Below are positions 1 through 8,303 of a stretch of DNA of 64,000 nucleotides, in pieces; position 1 is the first letter of the stretch; each line of letters opens with the position of its first letter. Source of the DNA: JAVBTT01 sp031556035. Its GTDB lineage: Bacteria; Bacillota; Clostridia; Oscillospirales; UBA929. The DNA lies in assembly GCA_031556035.1 (NCBI GenBank), contig JAVBTT010000002.1, positions 124,001-188,000 of the forward strand, given 5' to 3'. Below the pieces are notes generated by a model. That model had not been told where the DNA came from. It was given only the letters and a program-made list of their open reading frames with translations, and did not search any database. The translations under genes and the position numbers were made by a program.

Positions 1-647
1 TCGGCGCCGATGCATTCACCTTCTCGGCCGGAGGAAAGACCGCAGCAATTCGCATAACGGTGATTGACGCCATGCAGACCGAGGTCGGCGTAACCGTCAC
101 CGTCACCCCAGGCACTATTGTTGCCGGTCTGTCAGCCTATATCAACGTCGACGCGGATATTCAGGGACTAGACGGCTGGGATTCGGCCGTTGCCTACCTT
201 GTTAAAGACGGCACCCGCTTCGGTGAGGCATTTCCAGTGATTGGCGGCAGAGCCAGAATTTACACATCCGCAGCGCCAGAGGCAGGAACACTGGGCATCG
301 CGGTGGATGTATACCGCCTTTCTGAACTTGTCGCCTCCGGGCTCGGAAGCATTGAGGTCGTGCCCTACAATACCGACATATGGACGGCGGCGCATCAGGC
401 CGGGGACGGGAAGCTTGTTATCACCTTCAACGAGGCAATATCGCCCAAGGCGGGCGGCTACGCGCTTACAATCGACGGGAAAGCCTTCCATTGCACCCAG
501 ACTGCGGCCAACGAGCTGACGGCCGACATATCCCGGATCACGGCTCCGGGCCCCCACAGGGCGTCGGTCAAGGGAGTCAAGTATCCGCGCCTGTTCCCGA
601 GCTACAGCTTCACATTCACGGTGGACTTCGTCATCGAACAGCCATAA
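1..647 (+). CDS. 3' end of a probable secreted or surface protein (partial)
   Basis: The reading frame is open from the first complete codon (position 3) to the TAA at 645-647, so the gene starts upstream of the window. The visible 215 or so residues are rich in Thr, Val, Ala and Gly. They alternate short beta-strand-like stretches with Asp/Gly turns (for example TVTVTPGTIVAG), as in Ig-like or carbohydrate-binding modules of exported proteins. There is no Cys-rich or enzymatic motif and no membrane anchor at the C-terminus. I do not recognise the family; the surface location is inferred from composition only. Confidence 0.6.
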   Translation, partial: GADAFTFSAGGKTAAIRITVIDAMQTEVGVTVTVTPGTIVAGLSAYINVDADIQGLDGWDSAVAYLVKDGTRFGEAFPVIGGRARIYTSAAPEAGTLGIAVDVYRLSELVASGLGSIEVVPYNTDIWTAAHQAGDGKLVITFNEAISPKAGGYALTIDGKAFHCTQTAANELTADISRITAPGPHRASVKGVKYPRLFPSYSFTFTVDFVIEQP

Positions 648-669
648 GCCGTCATAGTATCCCCAAAAA

Positions 670-707
670 CGCAGCTATCCCCCGGCTTCGGCCGGGGGAT
701 AGCTGCG
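670..707. terminator. Strong perfect hairpin after the partial surface-protein gene
   Basis: A 17-bp perfect stem (CGCAGCTATCCCCCGGC and its complement) closes on a TTCG tetraloop. It lies 23 nt after the stop codon. No T-run follows on either strand, so it may act as a Rho-independent-like pause or an mRNA 3' stabiliser rather than a textbook terminator. Confidence 0.7.
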
Positions 708-729
708 TAAGACTGAAGACAACGTCCTC

Positions 730-766
730 ATACTAATACCGTCTGGTTTTAAACAGGTATTAGTAT
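730..766. repeat. TACTAAT-family palindromic repeat, minimal copy (A)
   Basis: Inverted ends ATACTAATACC and GGTATTAGTAT surround 15 nt that include TTTTAAACA. The right end continues with a second TTAG, a partial tandem of the TTAGTA unit. It is the shortest form of the family also found at about 22.7, 28.3, 34.5, 38.7, 43.7, 54.9 and 60.5 kb. This copy is not directly joined to a stop codon. Confidence 0.75.
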
Positions 767-1191
767 TAGCGCTGAGTCCTATGTCAAATCGTTGTGTGCC
801 GGTTTTCTGTGCGTCGATTTCAAGCAAGTATCAGCATTACCTGCGTCCGCAAACGCAGGCGCGTCTGCGGCGTGGTCGGCAGGGAGCGCTCGGGCGGCGC
901 CTGCGGGAACAACAAAACATTAATTGTTCACCTCTTTCTCATAGACGCCCGGCTCAAAGATCATTGCCGGACTATGGCATCCTATGTCGAAAAAAGGGCG
1001 CGTGTGAGAACGAGAGAAAGTATAAAAAATAGCCCAGAGATATCTGTGGAAAATCGAGCAGCGAGAGGCTGCAAGAAAGAGATAATCATTGTGTTATAGG
1101 GGATAATTTTTTTCAGGCCAGAAGCGGGGCGTGTGCCCTGACCGTTTCTCGTTGCTTATTCCTCGACACGCGGGGGCTCCGCTCTTCCTCT
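767..1191. other. Intergenic region with no recognisable gene
   Basis: About 425 bp between repeat A and the stop of the minus-strand permease. Short open frames exist on both strands but none has a ribosome site or a recognisable product. The stretch at 1018-1110 is AT-rich. I see no tRNA or riboswitch fold. Confidence 0.4.
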
Positions 1192-2877
1192 CTACTCCAA
1201 TCTCTCCAGCATTCCCTTCGCGGCGGCGGTGGACAGCGCGACCGCGCCGAGGGTGAGTCCGGCGTTCAGCAGCATCAGGCAGACCGTAACCACGGGCAGC
1301 GGTGCGTCGAATATGCCCATCACTATTGCCGCGGCTATGGACGGGAGCAGCGCAATTATGCCGGTGAGCATGCCCAGCAGCGAATTCAGGTTCTGCTTCA
1401 TAGCCTCCGCCTCGCTGTTCCAGCGCAGCTTGGGTTTGATGCAGTCCGGGATCATGCAGGCCGCCGTAACCAGGCCCAGCGCGGAAAAGCCGATCAGCGC
1501 CGACGAGACGATCACCATCGCGTCCAGGCCTATAAGCAGGGCGAGCGTTATCTCCGTGACTACTATGCCCAGAGCCGGCGTCACCGACGCGCTGAGTATC
1601 CGCCCCGCCATCTGCGCGGGGACCGAGATCGGCAGCGACTTTATGAAGAAGATCGACACGCCGTCCCGCGAGAAGGTGGTGGTGGCCTGCGGGTTGACCA
1701 GCAGCATGAAGCCCAGAACACCGCTGATAATAAGGGTCAGTGTGAGCTGCGAGGCGCCTGGGTTTGATATCATGTCAAACAGCATTCTGTAGGCCTCGTT
1801 GCCTCCCGACATGAACTTAAACAGCACCAGCATAAGAGGGATGATTATTATTCCCGTGATCTGGTTCATCGCGTACACCGGGGTGCGAAGTATGCTCTTT
1901 ATATCCTTTCGCATGAAAGCCCTGTAGGGCTTCCCTGCCCTGACCGTGTCCGCTGAATAGCCCTTCGACTTGCCCTTTTTGGCGCTCTCAAGCTGTGCCA
2001 GGGCCCCTCTGTAATAGAGCTTGGACGAGATCAGCACCGCCAGCGAGAAGGACACGGCGCAGACGGCAAGCAGCAGCAGCAGATTAATAACTGAATCCAG
2101 GCCGCCTAAAAGCAGCCCCTTGGCCGCCCACATCGCGGGAGGGAACGCCCCCAGCGCAGATGAGATAAGCCCGTCCGGGTCGCTCAGCAGCGCCGTGATC
2201 TGCTCCGGGGATTCGACCACTGTCTGCATGGAAACGCTCAGGTACATCTGCCCGAACACAAGCGCCAGCATCAGCAGAAGGCTCAGGATCAGCATCACTA
2301 TATCGCGCCTCTTGAAGCGGGCGGTCAGCAGCATAAGAGGCAGCGCCAGCATGCTTGATATCACCAGCGGCACAACCGGGGCCAGCAGGACAATCAGCGG
2401 GAACTTGATCCAGAACGCCGGCGAGGAGCCCGCCTCAAGCGCGTATATCACGCCCACCGGCAGCATTATAAACAGCGAGAACGCGAGCTCGGTCAGATAT
2501 ACCATCGAGAACTTGGCCGCGAACACGGAGCCCTGACGAACCGGCAGCGCGGCGTAGAGCTCCGTGTCCTTGGCGTTGAACACCAGGCCGAGCAGACTCA
2601 GGGTGCCAAGAAACAGGGAGACCAGCATGGACGCCATGACCATCACGCCGACGATCACGTCCGCCACTCCCATCTGAACAGCCACTCCCATCATCGGGTA
2701 GAGGAAGAGGCACAGCACAAGCCAAAGCGCCGCCAGAACATATAAAAACAGCAGCGTGAAGCCGAATATTTTCGCCTTGCCCTTGCCGGTGCGCAGCGTC
2801 ACACGCAGCGACGAGAGCGCAAGGCGCATTCTCAGATGCAGCTTCAGCAGAAGCCAGAACTCGCGAAATCCGGTCAT
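1192..2877 (-). CDS. ABC-2 type exporter permease
   Basis: A 561-residue polytopic protein with about ten to twelve hydrophobic segments and no nucleotide-binding motifs. An N-terminal cytoplasmic stretch of about 40 residues is followed by paired membrane helices, a long polar loop near residues 300-330 (basic, with GKSKGYSADTV), and a second hydrophobic half. This is the layout of large ABC-2 permeases that work with a single ATPase. It lies downstream of the ATPase gene at 2997-3740 in the same direction, separated by 119 bp holding a palindromic repeat. AAGGA is about 9 nt before the ATG. The substrate is unknown. Confidence 0.8.
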   Translation of the reverse strand: MTGFREFWLLLKLHLRMRLALSSLRVTLRTGKGKAKIFGFTLLFLYVLAALWLVLCLFLYPMMGVAVQMGVADVIVGVMVMASMLVSLFLGTLSLLGLVFNAKDTELYAALPVRQGSVFAAKFSMVYLTELAFSLFIMLPVGVIYALEAGSSPAFWIKFPLIVLLAPVVPLVISSMLALPLMLLTARFKRRDIVMLILSLLLMLALVFGQMYLSVSMQTVVESPEQITALLSDPDGLISSALGAFPPAMWAAKGLLLGGLDSVINLLLLLAVCAVSFSLAVLISSKLYYRGALAQLESAKKGKSKGYSADTVRAGKPYRAFMRKDIKSILRTPVYAMNQITGIIIIPLMLVLFKFMSGGNEAYRMLFDMISNPGASQLTLTLIISGVLGFMLLVNPQATTTFSRDGVSIFFIKSLPISVPAQMAGRILSASVTPALGIVVTEITLALLIGLDAMVIVSSALIGFSALGLVTAACMIPDCIKPKLRWNSEAEAMKQNLNSLLGMLTGIIALLPSIAAAIVMGIFDAPLPVVTVCLMLLNAGLTLGAVALSTAAAKGMLERLE

Positions 2878-2914
2878 ATGTCGTCAGTCCTTTCGGATGG
2901 GGATTGGGTTGTGT

Positions 2915-2989
2915 TGTAGGGGCGATTATCAATCGCCCGTTTAATCCTGTGCAATAACCGGCGGGCGACCGGGGACGGTCGCCCCTACA
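2915..2989. repeat. Palindromic repeat with TGTAGGGGCGA ends
   Basis: TGTAGGGGCGA at 2915-2925 is matched by TCGCCCCTACA at 2979-2989. Each arm carries a further small inverted repeat (GGGCGATT/AATCGCCC; GGCGACC/GGTCGCC). The 75-bp element sits between the ABC ATPase stop and the permease start, inside what should be one transcript. A diverged half copy (GGCCGCCCCTACAG) occurs at 4911-4924. Confidence 0.75.
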
Positions 2990-2996
2990 GGCCAAT

Positions 2997-3740
2997 TCAC
3001 GAATCCGCCCGGCTCTGCCCTTCTGTTAATTCAAAAAACAGCTGCTCCAGGGTGGCGTTTTGGCCGACGGAGGCGCGAAGGCTGTCCAGCGTTCCGACCG
3101 CTATCAGCCTGCCGCCTGAGATTATGCCTATCCGGTCGCACAGCCTCTCGGCCACCTCCAGCACATGGGTTGAGAAGAATACGGTGTTGCCTTCACCGCA
3201 GTGCCGGCGCATCTCCTCCTTGAGCTGGAGTGCGCTCTTCGGGTCAAGCCCTACCATCGGCTCGTCCAGGAGCCACAGCGGCGGCTGGTGTATAAGCGCC
3301 CCGGTCAGCATCAGCTTCTGGCGCATACCGTGCGAGTATGTCTTGATAAGGTCTCCGGCTGCTCCGAGGATGTCGAACATACCCAAGTATTTCTCTATCA
3401 GCCCGCGGCGCCTTGCCGTCTCGACGCCGTATATGTCACCAATGAAGTTGAGATACTCTATCCCGGTGAGCCTGTCGAACGTATCGTGCGAATCCGGCAC
3501 GTAGCCGATCATGCCCTTGGCCCGCACCGGATCCGCCAGCATGTCCGCGCCGTTTATAAGAACGCTGCCGGAGTCCGGGCGCAGTATGCCGGTCATCATC
3601 TTGATGGTCGTCGTCTTTCCGGCCCCGTTTGGGCCAATAAAGCCGAAAATCTCCCCGCGCGCGACCTCAAGACTGAGGTTGTCGACTGCCTTGATTTTAC
3701 CGCTGGCGTAGCTTTTGCAGAGCCCCTTTATCGAGATCAT
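2997..3740 (-). CDS. ABC transporter ATP-binding protein
   Basis: A 247-residue ATPase of the CcmA/ABC-2 exporter class. It shows Walker A GPNGAGKTT near residue 38, a Q-loop region, a signature-like SHGMRQKL, Walker B WLLDEPMVGLD, and the switch His in FFSTHVLE. The ATG at 3740 is chosen because GAGGAGG lies 7 nt upstream; longer in-frame starts lack a site. The gene is first in an operon with the permease at 1192-2877 and has a good promoter at 3793-3821. It energises export of an unknown substrate. Confidence 0.9.
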   Translation of the reverse strand: MISIKGLCKSYASGKIKAVDNLSLEVARGEIFGFIGPNGAGKTTTIKMMTGILRPDSGSVLINGADMLADPVRAKGMIGYVPDSHDTFDRLTGIEYLNFIGDIYGVETARRRGLIEKYLGMFDILGAAGDLIKTYSHGMRQKLMLTGALIHQPPLWLLDEPMVGLDPKSALQLKEEMRRHCGEGNTVFFSTHVLEVAERLCDRIGIISGGRLIAVGTLDSLRASVGQNATLEQLFFELTEGQSRADS

Positions 3741-3792
3741 GTATGCACCTCCTCGAGCGTGAATAAAATTTACTGTGTAAATTTCGTTTACC

Positions 3793-3821
3793 ATTATAGC
3801 ATATACAGATCGAGCTTTCAA
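3793..3821 (-). promoter_or_regulatory. Promoter of the ABC exporter operon
   Basis: On the minus strand TTGAAA (3816-3821) and TATAAT (3793-3798) are separated by exactly 17 bp, a near-consensus sigma-A promoter about 50 nt upstream of the ATPase start. Confidence 0.8.
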
Positions 3822-3850
3822 GAGTAAGTTTTACTTCTGAACCAAGAAAC

Positions 3851-3880
3851 GCCTCTGTTTCGCTTCTGCGAAACAGAGGC
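3851..3880 (-). terminator. Hairpin after the DUF378 gene
   Basis: GCCTCTGTTTCGC pairs perfectly with its complement around a 4-nt loop, 23 nt past the stop of the DUF378 gene. On the minus strand it is followed by GTTTCTTGG, a weak U-tract. It also separates that gene from the ABC promoter. Confidence 0.7.
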
Positions 3881-3902
3881 ATTCCCACTGTCATGCTTGC
3901 GG

Positions 3903-4106
3903 TCACATATCCTCTACCTTGTCCCTGTCGCGGAATAGAAGAGAGATGCACCAGATACCGGCCAGACCCACGATAGTAAATATTACGCGGCTCACTGTCG
4001 AGGTCTGCCCGCCAAATATGGCGCCTACAAGATCAAAATTGAAGATGCCGATGCTTCCCCAGTTGATCGCGCCGATAATAGTCAGAATAAGGGCGACTCT
4101 GTCCAT
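3903..4106 (-). CDS. DUF378 family small membrane protein (YuzA-like)
   Basis: 67 residues with two membrane helices. The N-terminal MDRVALILTIIGAINWG and the following GIFNFDLV are the diagnostic pattern of DUF378, usually 60-80 residues with the same N-I-G-A-I-N-W-G core. AGGAGG lies 6 nt before the ATG. It is monocistronic, bracketed by hairpins at 3851-3880 and 4143-4178. The family has no established function. Confidence 0.88.
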   Translation of the reverse strand: MDRVALILTIIGAINWGSIGIFNFDLVGAIFGGQTSTVSRVIFTIVGLAGIWCISLLFRDRDKVEDM

Positions 4107-4142
4107 GACAACCTCCTGTTTGTATAAAGCGATTAAGCGCTA

Positions 4143-4178
4143 TAAAAGAAAAGTTCCGCCGTTAGTATTGGCGGAACT
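4143..4178 (-). terminator. Terminator of the V/A-ATPase operon
   Basis: On the minus strand a 9-bp stem (AGTTCCGCC/GGCGGAACT) with a 9-nt loop runs directly into TTTTCTTTTA, a classic intrinsic terminator 30 nt after the ntpD stop codon. Confidence 0.88.
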
Positions 4179-4208
4179 ACGCTTATTATACGCAGATTTT
4201 TGAGATAT

Positions 4209-4814
4209 TCAGCCTTTTTGGGCTTTTATTACCTTTAGGCGTACAAATTCCTCGCGTTCTTTCTCCTCAAGCGCCTCGGTGATGAACTTGATGTCGCGGT
4301 TGAAATTTACAATTATGATGTTTTCCAGGGCGTTTGCCCGTTTCTGTGTTTTTTTGATCGCGAAGGCCAGCCTGTATATGGCAGTCTCAAGCTCAGCGAG
4401 CTCGGAGGTCAGGTGCTTTACCCTGTTGAACTTGATTGTCGCCTCATCCAGCGCGGAGTTGGTGAACACAAAGCCGTAGGTGAGGTCGGGGGGCTCGGTG
4501 GAGGCGCCCACCATAGGAATCTCGACTCCCATAACGGAGCGGAAGCGAAACGAGACAGAATCGTCAAGCGGTATTGTCTGGGCAACATCCCCGGGTATTC
4601 CCAGCGTGATATTGGCAAACTGGAGCGCGGCGTAAGCCTCCCTGAAGGTGGAGTCTATCCTGCCCTGAAGCTCGCCGGCACGCTCGATAAGGGACATGAT
4701 CTCGCGTATCAAAATATTGCGCTTCCGGTCCATGAGCTCGTAGCCCATCCGCGCAAGCGTCAGCGAGCGCTTTAGAGCCATCAGGTTGCCCTTTGTGGGT
4801 ATTACGTTTGGCAT
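4209..4814 (-). CDS. ntpD: V/A-type ATP synthase subunit D
   Basis: A 201-residue protein with the family start MPNVIPTKGNLMALKRSL and long N- and C-terminal helices around a short central region, as expected of the rotor shaft subunit that turns inside the A3B3 head. The ATG at 4814 is preferred because GGGAGGTGG lies just upstream; a 9-residue longer start has no site. It is the last gene of the ATPase operon, after a 134-bp spacer from ntpB, and is followed by a strong terminator. Confidence 0.93.
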   Translation of the reverse strand: MPNVIPTKGNLMALKRSLTLARMGYELMDRKRNILIREIMSLIERAGELQGRIDSTFREAYAALQFANITLGIPGDVAQTIPLDDSVSFRFRSVMGVEIPMVGASTEPPDLTYGFVFTNSALDEATIKFNRVKHLTSELAELETAIYRLAFAIKKTQKRANALENIIIVNFNRDIKFITEALEEKEREEFVRLKVIKAQKG

Positions 4815-4841
4815 TATTCCACCTCCCATCTGACAGCCCAA

Positions 4842-4948
4842 GTAAGCAGTGGCGCATATTGCGCGTCCAATGTTTTATTGCGGCGCAATGGATTCAAGCG
4901 GACGGCCAGTGGCCGCCCCTACAGATACGTCCATAAATCAGCGCTTGT
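4842..4948. other. ntpD-ntpB spacer with repeat remnant
   Basis: About 107 bp inside the operon. It includes GCGCATATTGCGC (4852-4864) and a decayed copy of the GGGGCGA repeat at about 4897-4924 (GGACGGCCAGTGGCCGCCCC). No gene is evident. Confidence 0.5.
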
Positions 4949-6352
4949 CTAGATGCTTCCCCTCAGGGCTATCGCGCCCTCCTCCTGGAAGTATTTCTTC
5001 AAAAGCACGGCGTCTACCCTGTCGAGCTCCTCCTTCGGGAGCACGGACAGCACCTGCCAGCCCAGCTCAAGCGTCTGGTCTATATTCCTGTTCTCATAGG
5101 GGTCTTGCTTGACGAAAAATTCTTCGAAGAGCCGTCCGAACTCCATGTACTTCTTGTCGGTCTCGCTGAGCTCGTCCTCGCCGATAACCCCGGCAAGCGC
5201 CCGCGCCTCCTGCACCTTGGCGTAAGAGGAGAAGAGCTGGTTGGAAAGCGCCGGGTGATCCTCGCGTGTGTAGCCCTTGCCTATGCCGTCCTTCATAAGG
5301 CGGCTGAGCGACGGCAGCACGGTGATGGGCGGATACAGCCCGCCCTGATCCATTTCGCGGTCCAGCACGATCTGCCCCTCGGTGATATATCCTGTAAGAT
5401 CGGGGATAGGATGGGTTATGTCGTCGTTGGGCATCGTGAGCACCGGAACCTGGGTGACGGAGCCCGGGCTGTTCTCCAGCATTCCCGCGCGCTCGTAGAG
5501 CGAGGCCAGGTCAGAGTAGAGATAGCTCGGGAAGCCCTTTCGGGACGGTATCTCCCCCTTGGAGGACGAAAATTCGCGCAGAGCCTCGCAGTACGAGGTT
5601 ATGTCGGTCATTATGACAAGCACATGGTAGCCCAGAGTGAACGCCAGATACTCGGCGGCGGTCAGCGCGCAGCGCGGGGTCAGTATGCGCTCAATGATCG
5701 GGTCGGAGGCCAGATTGAGGAACATGACAACCCTCTGAAGCGCTCCCGACTCCTCAAAGTTTTTCTTGAAGAAATCCGCCACGTCGTTCTTGACGCCCAT
5801 CGCCGCGAACACGATAGCGAATCCCGCGTCGTCATCCGCGACCTTGGCCTGGCGCACCATCTGCGCCGCGACCTCATTGTGCTTCATGCCGGCCCCCGAG
5901 AAAATCGGCAGCTTCTGCCCGCGTATCAGGGTGGACATGCCGTCTATCGCGGATATGCCTGTGTATATGCACGAGCGCGGATACTTGCGCGACACCGGGT
6001 TTATCGCGGCGCCGTTTATGTTGCGCCGCTCCTCGGGATAGAGCGCCCCAAGCCCGTCAATCTGATGTCCGGCCCCGTTGAACACTCGCCCGAGCATCTC
6101 CTTGGACAGCGCGAGCTCCATCGGCTTGCCGGTGAAGCGGGTGCTGGCGTTGTCGAGAGATATGCCGCGGGTTCCCTCAAATACCTGAATGACAGCCCTG
6201 TCGCCGTCAAGCGTGATGACCCTTCCGCTGCGCCGCTCGCCGCTCGTGAGGGTGATCTCGCACATCTCCTCAAAAAAGACGTCCTTGATGCCCTCTACGA
6301 CAATAAGCGGGCCCCTGATTTCCGAAAGGCCTATATACTCCAGCCGCATCAC
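4949..6352 (-). CDS. ntpB: V/A-type ATP synthase subunit B
   Basis: 467 residues, the usual length of the non-catalytic B subunit. It has the beta-barrel N-terminus (LEYIGLSEIRGPL), then a RecA-like core in which the P-loop is replaced by FSGAGMKHNE, and the late motif SRLMKDGIGKGYT. The GTG at 6352 is 7 nt after GGAGG and overlaps the ntpA stop; an ATG one codon later is a possible alternative. It alternates with subunit A in the A3B3 hexamer and binds nucleotide without turnover. Confidence 0.95.
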   Translation of the reverse strand: MMRLEYIGLSEIRGPLIVVEGIKDVFFEEMCEITLTSGERRSGRVITLDGDRAVIQVFEGTRGISLDNASTRFTGKPMELALSKEMLGRVFNGAGHQIDGLGALYPEERRNINGAAINPVSRKYPRSCIYTGISAIDGMSTLIRGQKLPIFSGAGMKHNEVAAQMVRQAKVADDDAGFAIVFAAMGVKNDVADFFKKNFEESGALQRVVMFLNLASDPIIERILTPRCALTAAEYLAFTLGYHVLVIMTDITSYCEALREFSSSKGEIPSRKGFPSYLYSDLASLYERAGMLENSPGSVTQVPVLTMPNDDITHPIPDLTGYITEGQIVLDREMDQGGLYPPITVLPSLSRLMKDGIGKGYTREDHPALSNQLFSSYAKVQEARALAGVIGEDELSETDKKYMEFGRLFEEFFVKQDPYENRNIDQTLELGWQVLSVLPKEELDRVDAVLLKKYFQEEGAIALRGSI

Positions 6353-8103
6353 AGGTTCGCCTCCAATACCTTTGAGACCGCGTCGTCTATTTCCTTCTCA
6401 ATGTCGTTAAACAGCTCAAGCCGGTCGTTTGGAACATCATACTTTATGCGGATAAGCCTGTCGAATATGCCGGTGCTCCTGAGCTGGTTCAGGGGTATCC
6501 CCCTGTCCACAAGGCCCTTGCCCTTGTCATAAAGCTGGAGCATGACCCGCATCATCAGCTTCTGCTTTTCAATCGGCACATAGGTGTCCACGTCATGGTA
6601 GGCGTTCTGCTGCAAAAAGCCCAGCCGCACAACCTTGGCGACCTCTATGACAAGACGCTGATCCTCAGGGAGTATGTCCGCGCCTATGAGCTTGACAATC
6701 TCCATCAGCTTGGACTCCTCCTGCAGCAGCCGGGCCAAACGCTGGCGCAGAGCCGCGAATTCCGTGCCCAGCCTCTCCTCAAACCATGGGGCGAGGTCGA
6801 CAAGGTACTCGGAATATGAGGTGATCCAGTTGATGGCAGGGAAATGCCTCGCGTAAGCGAGCTGTCTGTCCAGAGCCCAGAACGTGCGGATAAAGCGCTT
6901 GGTGTTCTGGGTCACAGGCTCGGAAAAATCGCCGCCCTGCGGAGAAACGGCGCCTATGACGGTGACGCTCCCTTCCGCGCCGCCCAGCGTGACCATATAG
7001 CCCGCGCGCTCGTAGAATTCGGCCAGACGCGACGGAAGATAGGCCGGGAAACCCTCCTCGGCGGGCATCTCCTCAAGGCGCCCGGATATCTCGCGCAGAG
7101 CCTCGGCCCAGCGCGAGGTGGAGTCGGCCATCAGCGCGACGTGGTATCCCATGTCGCGGTAGTATTCGGCGATTGTCATGCCGGTGTAGATCGAGGCCTC
7201 ACGGGCCGCGACCGGCATGTTCGACGTGTTGGCGATCAGCACCGTGCGGTCGAGCAGAGGCTTGCCGCTCTTTGGGTCGAGGAGCTCGCCGAACTCCTCC
7301 AGCACCTGAGTCATCTCGTTGCCGCGCTCGCCGCAGCCGAGGTAGACGATTATATCCGCGTCGCTCCATTTGGCGAGCTGGTGCTGGGTGATAGTCTTGC
7401 CGGCCCCGAACGGACCGGGAACCGCCGCGCAGCCGCCCTTGGCGATCGGGAACAGCGTGTCGATAATGCGCTGTCCCGTGATCAGCGGCTTGTCGATCGG
7501 CAGGCGCGTCCTTGTCGGGCGCGGAGTGCGTATCGGCCAGCGCTGGGCCAGCGTCAGGATTATCGTGTTCCCGCGCGCGTCCTCCAGTTCAACAATGGTG
7601 TCGTGCACGGCGTAGCCGCCGTTCGGCATGACCCTGGTCACCCTGCCAGCGGCATTTGAGATGCGGCGGTGGGCTATAATCTCGGTTTCGCGGCAGGTGC
7701 ATATGAGTGTGCCGGGGACGACCTCGTCGCCCACCTTCACGTTCATCTCGACGTCCCACTTTCTGTCGGGGTCGAGGGCCTGCTTGTTGACTCCGCGCCC
7801 GATGAACACCCCGGTCTCCGCCTCTATCGCGCGGAGCGGACGGGCAATCCCGTCGAAGATGTTGTGCAGCAGCCCGGGGCCGAGCTCAATCGACATCGGA
7901 GCTCCCGAGCCGGAGACCGGGTCTCCGGGCTTCAGGCCGGTTGTGTCCTCATAGACCTGCACAACCGTCTCCCCGCCGCGAACCGCGACCACCTCGCCGA
8001 TGAGCTTATCCTCGCCGACAAAGACAGTCTCCAATATTGATAGACCTGTGCCGCCTTTTACGGTGACGACGGGGCCGTTTACGCTTAAAATTTCATAACC
8101 CAA
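6349..8103 (-). CDS. ntpA: V/A-type ATP synthase catalytic subunit A
   Basis: 584 residues, with the N-terminal barrel, the bulge domain specific to A subunits, and the catalytic P-loop GPFGAGKT followed by YLGCGERGNEM. The TTG at 8103 is chosen: GGGAGG lies 8 nt upstream and the resulting N-terminus (LGYEILSVNGPVV) fits the family. An upstream in-frame extension to 8202 has no site and no homology-like content. It hydrolyses or makes ATP at the A/B interface. The gene follows an unusual 200-bp gap after ntpE. Confidence 0.95.
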   Translation of the reverse strand: MGYEILSVNGPVVTVKGGTGLSILETVFVGEDKLIGEVVAVRGGETVVQVYEDTTGLKPGDPVSGSGAPMSIELGPGLLHNIFDGIARPLRAIEAETGVFIGRGVNKQALDPDRKWDVEMNVKVGDEVVPGTLICTCRETEIIAHRRISNAAGRVTRVMPNGGYAVHDTIVELEDARGNTIILTLAQRWPIRTPRPTRTRLPIDKPLITGQRIIDTLFPIAKGGCAAVPGPFGAGKTITQHQLAKWSDADIIVYLGCGERGNEMTQVLEEFGELLDPKSGKPLLDRTVLIANTSNMPVAAREASIYTGMTIAEYYRDMGYHVALMADSTSRWAEALREISGRLEEMPAEEGFPAYLPSRLAEFYERAGYMVTLGGAEGSVTVIGAVSPQGGDFSEPVTQNTKRFIRTFWALDRQLAYARHFPAINWITSYSEYLVDLAPWFEERLGTEFAALRQRLARLLQEESKLMEIVKLIGADILPEDQRLVIEVAKVVRLGFLQQNAYHDVDTYVPIEKQKLMMRVMLQLYDKGKGLVDRGIPLNQLRSTGIFDRLIRIKYDVPNDRLELFNDIEKEIDDAVSKVLEANL

Positions 8104-8303
8104 GGGAAATGCCTCCCTCTGTGAACATGTGGGGTGTCGCATGGAAATATGGGGGATTCCTTCTGTCAAGCTCTCGCCCCCGCTTGCGTGGGCCTTGCCC
8201 ACTTCTGCGGGTACTGCGCTTTGTCGGCAAATAATCCTGTGCGTGCTTGCTGCGCAACCATGCTCGGCTTATTAGCCGACCCGCCCGGCTCCGCTCTTCC
8301 TTT
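8104..8303. other. 200-bp spacer inside the ATPase operon
   Basis: This separates ntpE from ntpA although other junctions in the operon are a few nt to about 130 bp. It contains small hairpins (GTGGGC/GCCCAC at about 8188-8202; TCGGCT/AGCCGA at 8264-8279) and ends in GGCTCCGCTCTTCCT, a 15-mer also found just before the permease stop at 1175-1189. No gene or promoter is evident. It is probably decayed repeat DNA. Confidence 0.45.

Noticed and set aside
781..1099. Overlapping open frames of 83 and 101 codons
   Set aside because: No ribosome site, Arg-rich composition from GC-rich non-coding sequence, and no recognisable domain.
5105..6532. 475-codon plus-strand frame opposite ntpB
   Set aside because: It lies antisense to a certain gene and has no domain-like content; a shadow of codon bias.
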